Below, piece after piece: positions 62,221 to 64,000 of a DNA stretch of 64,000 nucleotides (its first letter is position 1; each line of letters opens with the position of its first letter). A program made the position numbers and the translations under genes. The stretch comes from CAIXQW01 sp046049675. Lineage in GTDB: Bacteria; Bacteroidota; Bacteroidia; Chitinophagales; Chitinophagaceae. Below the pieces are notes generated by a model, which saw nothing but the letters and a program-made list of their open reading frames with translations, did no database searches and was not told where the DNA came from. The stretch spans positions 1-64,000 of the forward strand of contig JBJORA010000014.1 of NCBI GenBank assembly GCA_046049675.1. The letters are read 5' to 3'.

Positions 62221-62375
62221 TTTGCTAAGTATTGATTTTCAATAACATGCCCGCAGTAATTTTGAGTTACCAAGCTTTTATATATTCTTAAAAAGCATAT
62301 ACCTGCACTGAAGTTGACGTTTATTAGTTTTAGCGTTGTACCTTTACAACTCACTAAATCTATTTTATTATTATC

Positions 62376-62747
62376 ATGGGCATGATGTCAGAATTCAAAG
62401 ACTTTATTATGAAAGGTAACATTGTCGACTTAGCAGTCGGTGTTGTTATCGGCGGTGCATTCACTAAAATCATCAATTCAATGGTGGAAGATGTGATTAC
62501 ACCATTGTTATTAGCACCAGCATTAAAGCAAGCTGGCGTTGAAGACATTTCTAAGCTAGCAACAGCAGGCGGTGTTAAATACGGAAATTTTATCGCACAA
62601 ATCATTTCGTTTTTAGTAATTGCTTTCGTTTTGTTCTTGTTACTCAAGGGCTTAGCAAAAGCTAGTAAAGCTAAAGAGGAAGCACCTGCACCACCACCAG
62701 CGCAAGAAGTGTTGCTTTCAGAAATTCGCGATTTGTTAAAGAAATAA
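62376..62747 (+). CDS. mscL: Large-conductance mechanosensitive channel
   Basis: This 123-residue inner-membrane channel opens under membrane tension to release solutes in osmotic shock. The N-terminal FKDFIMKGNIVDLAVGVVIG and first helix are canonical, followed by VEDVITPLL, a second helix (IAQIISFLVIAFVLFLLL) and the C-terminal Glu/Lys helix. The Pro-rich linker (APAPPPAQ) before the final bundle is typical of this phylum. It is divergent from guaB and ends at the terminator that carries the next gene's promoter box in its loop. Confidence 0.96.
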   Translation: MGMMSEFKDFIMKGNIVDLAVGVVIGGAFTKIINSMVEDVITPLLLAPALKQAGVEDISKLATAGGVKYGNFIAQIISFLVIAFVLFLLLKGLAKASKAKEEAPAPPPAQEVLLSEIRDLLKK

Positions 62748-62779
62748 TAAGCATCGTACAATAAAAATTTAACATAAGG

Positions 62780-62807
62780 GTCGGCGTACTTTTGCGTCGA
62801 CTTTTTT
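62780..62807 (+). terminator. mscL intrinsic terminator
   Basis: A 7-bp stem (62780-62786 with 62795-62801, one G-T pair) has an 8-base loop and is followed by six T. The loop sequence is TACTTTTG, a perfect -7 promoter box. Confidence 0.85.
62787..62794 (+). promoter_or_regulatory. -7 box (TACTTTTG) of DUF3078 gene, inside a terminator loop
   Basis: This exact TAnnTTTG match lies 22 bases before the DUF3078 ATG and forms the whole loop of the preceding terminator. No TTTG is seen at the usual distance, though TTTA lies 15 bases upstream. Confidence 0.55.
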
Positions 62808-62816
62808 ATTCTCATT

Positions 62817-63752
62817 ATGAAGAAAATTACAACAATCGTGGCACTTGCGCTTGCCACACTAACTGCTACAGCGCAATCAACTAAGGAATCTGCCGAGGCA
62901 CAGGAAGCTAAGCTAAAAGGCGTTGATTTCAGCAAAATGAAAGATGGCTGGATTCGCGTCGGTGCTTTGCAACTTGGTACAAACTGGATTAACACTAGTA
63001 ACTGGGTAGGTGCTAGCGAGAAATTCAACATTGGTATTAATGGTGTAGGTAGCTTTACTGCTAACCGCAAAAAAGGCAAATCGCTTTGGTTGAATGATGC
63101 CAACCTTACCTATGGTACGGTTATGACACCTAGCACTCAAGGTACTTTCCGTAAAAACCAAGATCTTTTAACTGCTAGCTCTATGTACGCCATGCAGATT
63201 AAGCCAAAATGGTATTATGCTTTTAGTGGTGACCTTCGTACACAAGCTACATTGGGTTACAATTATGCTTCACCAGTTGCAGGCGGTGGTTATGCTCGCA
63301 CAACTGGCTTTATGAGCCCTGGCTTTATCCGTGCTGGTGTGGGTATTATGTATACACCTAATACTAAAATGCGTGTGTACTTCTCTCCGCTTACTGCTAA
63401 TATAGTCACTAAGTTAGGTAAGGACTTTGCTGGTGTTGAAATGGCTGGCGTTAAGGCAAATGAGAAGATTGCATTCGGTTTAGGTGCGTTATTGCGTGCA
63501 GATTATGCTAATACATTTAAGACAGGTACTGTTTTGGGCGACCTAGTTTACAAAACGCGTTTTGATGCATTCACAAACTATCTTGATAATCCATTTGGCA
63601 AGATAGATATTGATTGGATCAATAATATCGGTTTCCAAGTAACAAAGAATATCGCTGTTAGCGGTGTTATTAATACACGTTACTACCACAATGTATTGCA
63701 GAATCTTCAGTACATGCACAACTTTGGTATCGGTTTGAGCAAAACTTTCTAA
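62817..63752 (+). CDS. DUF3078 family outer-membrane protein
   Basis: This 311-residue exported protein has a signal peptide (about 1-20, ending ATAQS), followed by alternating hydrophobic and polar strands typical of a beta-barrel. It ends in Phe (GLSKTF), as many outer-membrane barrels do. DUF3078 landmarks are the GWIRVGALQLGTNWINTSNWVG start and the KTGTVLGDLVYKTRFDAF segment. The function of this family is unknown; it is common in Bacteroidota. A terminator follows 30 bases after the stop. Confidence 0.88.
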   Translation: MKKITTIVALALATLTATAQSTKESAEAQEAKLKGVDFSKMKDGWIRVGALQLGTNWINTSNWVGASEKFNIGINGVGSFTANRKKGKSLWLNDANLTYGTVMTPSTQGTFRKNQDLLTASSMYAMQIKPKWYYAFSGDLRTQATLGYNYASPVAGGGYARTTGFMSPGFIRAGVGIMYTPNTKMRVYFSPLTANIVTKLGKDFAGVEMAGVKANEKIAFGLGALLRADYANTFKTGTVLGDLVYKTRFDAFTNYLDNPFGKIDIDWINNIGFQVTKNIAVSGVINTRYYHNVLQNLQYMHNFGIGLSKTF

Positions 63753-63782
63753 AAAACAACTGTCACAAATTTTAATAAGCAG

Positions 63783-63806
63783 GCCTTCCAGTTTTGGGAG
63801 GCTTTT
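63783..63806 (+). terminator. DUF3078 gene intrinsic terminator
   Basis: A 7-bp stem (GCCTTCC at 63783-63789 with 63796-63802, one G-T pair) has a 6-base loop and is followed by four T. Confidence 0.88.
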
Positions 63807-63839
63807 GCTTTTTAAGGGCTAGCTTTGTCACAAATAAAC

Positions 63840-64000
63840 ATGAATAGTTACGAGCAATTGCCAAAAGTGATAAAGCAATGTACAACACTGAGTTACGATG
63901 CTTATGTAGAACTAGTGCAAGACTTATTTAACAAGCAGCAGCTCACAAGCGGCGAGCCTACCGAAGACATGCTTCACTATACGAAACTCAATTTAGCTAG
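63840..64000 (+). CDS. N-terminal part of a cytoplasmic protein (cut by window edge)
   Basis: An ATG at 63840 opens a frame that runs to the window edge without a stop (53 codons). The residues include LSYDAYVELVQDLF, a Thr/Ser/Gly stretch, and MLHYTKLNLAR. This layout (YxxLVxxLL, then YTKLNxxR) reminds me of the N-terminal helix pair of thioredoxin-family proteins common in Bacteroidota, but the active site would lie outside the window. A TAGCTTTG box (63820-63827) ends 12 bases before the ATG, which supports a real gene. Confidence 0.55.
   Translation, partial: MNSYEQLPKVIKQCTTLSYDAYVELVQDLFNKQQLTSGEPTEDMLHYTKLNLA

Noticed and set aside
62187..62354. 56-residue N-terminal extension of guaB
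   Set aside because: A perfect TTTG-N19-TAACTTTG promoter lies inside it, 3 bases before the canonical ATG.
62360..63103. 247-codon frame on the minus strand over mscL and DUF3078
   Set aside because: Both plus-strand genes are clear family members; the minus frame is Ser/Thr-rich noise.

Overview
The window comes from a member of the Bacteroidota, most likely a Chitinophagaceae-type (Chitinophagales) bacterium. Support includes Bacteroidota-type promoters (TTTG, about 19-20 bases, TAnnTTTG), type IX secretion (T9SS) cargo with type A and type B sorting domains, a bamD-rpoZ-coaBC-DUF4835-DUF4296 cluster, a DUF4105 protein, and a Rho factor with a long low-complexity insert. No rRNA, tRNA, CRISPR array or prophage is visible. 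The base composition looks uniform, and most of the window is ordinary chromosomal backbone.

Layout. 1-7.4 kb: the end of a glutamate dehydrogenase gene, RNase Z, ClpC with a bestrophin-like channel, an SPFH-domain lipoprotein and a secreted SGNH hydrolase. 7.7-15.2 kb: one giant secreted repeat protein (2506 aa) with seven near-identical 147-bp repeats. 15.3-15.85 kb: a 550-bp non-coding element with 25-bp terminal inverted repeats and an 8-bp target-site duplication, i.e. a MITE-like insertion. 16-24 kb: a small secreted protein, SucA, ribosomal protein S20, an acyl-CoA carboxylase subunit, bifunctional FtcD and a Tudor-like protein. 24.3-25.6 kb: a DUF4143 ATPase flanked on both sides by tandem palindromes. 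25.8-35.6 kb: a di-haem peroxidase, MiaA, a pRiA4b-like protein, Rho, UvrD-RecX, a DUF885 lipoprotein and a thioesterase. 35.7-39.5 kb: a double OmpA-domain protein, a T9SS cargo protein and a dipeptide epimerase.

40-44.7 kb holds two adjacent large secreted paralogs whose C-termini share a His...Gly-Ser-Cys-Gly-Gly arrangement like that of clan CD cysteine peptidases. I know of no described function for them, and they are the best candidate here for an undescribed system. 44.8-49.3 kb: a two-component pair, a photolyase and a 3-oxoacid CoA-transferase. 49.4-53.1 kb: the envelope/T9SS cluster, with overlapping or abutting stops and starts in its second half. 53.2-56.7 kb: lipoproteins, including a MORN/YwqK-type protein fused to cytochrome c, then a secreted protein and an SDR. 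56.7-64 kb: a T9SS type B cargo protein, an alpha/beta hydrolase, a DUF4105 (Lnb-like) protein, GuaB, MscL, a DUF3078 barrel and the start of one more gene.

A window-wide theme is promoter placement. Many start codons lie only 3-11 bases after a TAnnTTTG box, which implies leaderless or nearly leaderless mRNAs. This also decides several start codons, moving them downstream of the longest open frame.
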